Assembly (NCBI GenBank): GCA_031279875.1
Contig: JAITHS010000235.1
Span: 1 to 7,098 of the forward strand
Reading direction: 5' to 3'
Origin: Tannerella sp.
Lineage (GTDB): Bacteria > Bacteroidota > Bacteroidia > Bacteroidales > Tannerellaceae
Length of the DNA: 7,098 nt
The position numbers and the translations under genes are program-made. This document shows positions 6,153 to 7,098 of this stretch, piece after piece; positions within the stretch are counted from its first letter, which is position 1, and each line of letters opens with the position of its first letter. The notes beneath the pieces are model-generated. The model saw only the letters and a list, made by a program, of their open reading frames with translations, was not told the origin of the DNA and ran no database searches.

Positions 6153-7098
6153 TCATAGTCGGCCGTGAACTATATCCTTTGGCAATAATCCTTTGACATC
6201 GAAGATAACCGCGTTTTTTGCGGCGAGCGGGCCGAAGTCGAACGAGCGAAATTCCTCATGCGGCACAGCAAGGATAACTGCATCATAATCAGTCAATACA
6301 GGGCTATCGGCAAGCAAGGTAATGCCATACTCGGTATTGACCCGTTGTGCGTCGGCGCGCGGGTCATAAACGTCAACATTAACACCGTAATCACGTATTT
6401 CGTTTATCACGTCAATCACTTTCGTATTGCGGGTGTCCGGACAGTTTTCTTTGAACGTGAAACCCAGCACGAGAGCGCGGCTGTCGAGGATACGTATTCC
6501 GTGCGCTATCATCAGTTTGATGGTTTTTTGCGCTACGAAACGCCCCATCTCGTCGTTGACGCTACGACCGGACAATATCACCTGTGGATTATAACCGAGA
6601 CTTTGGGACTTGTGAAGTAGATAATACGGGTCAACGCTAATACAATGGCCGCCTACCAATCCGGGAGTGAATTTTAGAAAATTCCATTTGGTAGCGGCTG
6701 CTTCAAGCACTTCGGCAGTGTCGAGTCCCATGCGGTCGAAGATGAGTGCCAATTCGTTGACAAACGAGATGTTGACATCCCGCTGTGCGATTTCGATTGC
6801 CTTGGCTGCTTCCGCCACTTTGATTGAAGATGTGCGATACGTTCCCGCGTCGATTATTGAGCCATAGAGTTGTTCAATAAAATCGGCAGTTTGAGGTGTC
6901 GAGCCGGATACTACTTTCACGATTTTATCTACCGTATTAACGCGGTCGCCCGGATTGACACGCTCCGGCGAGTATCCGCAGAAAAAGTCTTCGTTATATT
7001 TCAGACCGGAGATTTTTTCCAACAGTGGAACGCATTCTTCTTCCGTACATCCGGGATAAACAGTTGACTCATAGACAATAACGTCGTCTTTTTTGAGG
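6153..7098 (-). CDS. Nucleotide-sugar dehydrogenase, UDP-GlcNAc/ManNAc 6-dehydrogenase type (partial, 5' end missing)
   Basis: This family oxidises the C6 hydroxyl of a UDP-N-acetylhexosamine to a carboxylate with two NAD+, making uronic-acid precursors for capsule, O-antigen or exopolysaccharide in the cytoplasm. The frame is open to the right edge, giving 314 codons. The first visible part reads LKKDDVIVYESTVYPGCTEE, so the TTG near 7022 is not the true start. About 110 N-terminal residues with the GxGxxG NAD site lie outside. Motifs that match WbpA/TviB/CapL proteins: GYSPERVNPGD, VAEAAKAIE, TKWNFLKFTPGLVGGHC (catalytic Cys at 6642-6644), SVDPYYLLHKSQ, and the C-terminal domain with GFTFKENCPDTRNTKV and VDVYDPRA. 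One oddity: the conserved Asn four residues after the active-site Lys (AEAAK-x-x-x-N) is Ile here. The exact sugar cannot be decided. It ends at a TGA (6155-6153) 18 bases from the convergent gene; neighbours to the right may be a polysaccharide locus. Confidence 0.94.
   Translation of the reverse strand, partial: LKKDDVIVYESTVYPGCTEEECVPLLEKISGLKYNEDFFCGYSPERVNPGDRVNTVDKIVKVVSGSTPQTADFIEQLYGSIIDAGTYRTSSIKVAEAAKAIEIAQRDVNISFVNELALIFDRMGLDTAEVLEAAATKWNFLKFTPGLVGGHCISVDPYYLLHKSQSLGYNPQVILSGRSVNDEMGRFVAQKTIKLMIAHGIRILDSRALVLGFTFKENCPDTRNTKVIDVINEIRDYGVNVDVYDPRADAQRVNTEYGITLLADSPVLTDYDAVILAVPHEEFRSFDFGPLAAKNAVIFDVKGLLPKDIVHGRL

Noticed and set aside
6870..7022. Start of the dehydrogenase at the TTG near 7022
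   Set aside because: The same frame continues upstream to the window edge with strongly conserved sequence (ESTVYPG, about 7030-7055), so the TTG is an internal Leu codon.
1..7098. CRISPR array, tRNA, rRNA, insertion sequence or defence island
   Set aside because: No spaced repeats, cloverleaf, transposase or nuclease gene was seen beyond the toxin remnant; the content is mainly housekeeping and envelope genes.

Overview
The window looks like a core chromosomal stretch of a member of the Bacteroidota, most likely Bacteroidales. The pointers are two TAnnTTTG-type promoter boxes, signal peptides that place Gln after the cleavage site, a DUF4292 lipoprotein, a PIN-antitoxin type I associate with Bacteroidota, and the gene order dut / TPR protein / DUF4292 / EnvC-like protein, which I recall as typical of the group. 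I see no tRNA, rRNA, CRISPR array, insertion sequence or phage gene.

Layout. (1) Positions 22-316, minus strand: an intact small antitoxin gene followed by what reads as a collapsed PIN-domain toxin. Only the extreme N- and C-terminal codons of the toxin remain, joined in frame. (2) Positions 317-435: a divergent promoter region. (3) Positions 436-4433, plus strand: a tight four-gene unit. It encodes dUTPase (dut), a secreted TPR-repeat protein, a small DUF4292 lipoprotein, and a periplasmic coiled-coil protein with a degenerate LytM domain (EnvC-like). The last three genes overlap by 1 and 4 bases, which suggests translational coupling. (4) Positions 4434-4461: four tandem TTAARAA heptamers filling most of a 36-bp gap. 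(5) Positions 4470-6134: an AMP-forming acyl-CoA synthetase. (6) Positions 6153-7098, minus strand and convergent: the C-terminal three quarters of a nucleotide-sugar dehydrogenase of the WbpA/TviB type. Its 5' end lies beyond the right edge, where surface-polysaccharide genes may follow.

How they fit together. The dut unit joins nucleotide-pool sanitation to three exported envelope proteins. The EnvC-like protein probably activates cell-wall amidases rather than cutting peptidoglycan, because only two of five active-site positions of an M23 peptidase remain. The TPR and DUF4292 proteins are plausible envelope partners. The acyl-CoA synthetase and the dehydrogenase belong to lipid activation and polysaccharide precursor supply, and neither needs to be functionally tied to the dut unit.

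I see no convincing new multi-gene system. The best leads are small-scale: the toxin remnant beside an intact antitoxin, a replaced catalytic Asn in the dehydrogenase, a displaced C-terminal lysine in the acyl-CoA synthetase, an unusually short DUF4292 protein, and the heptamer array in front of the acyl-CoA synthetase gene.
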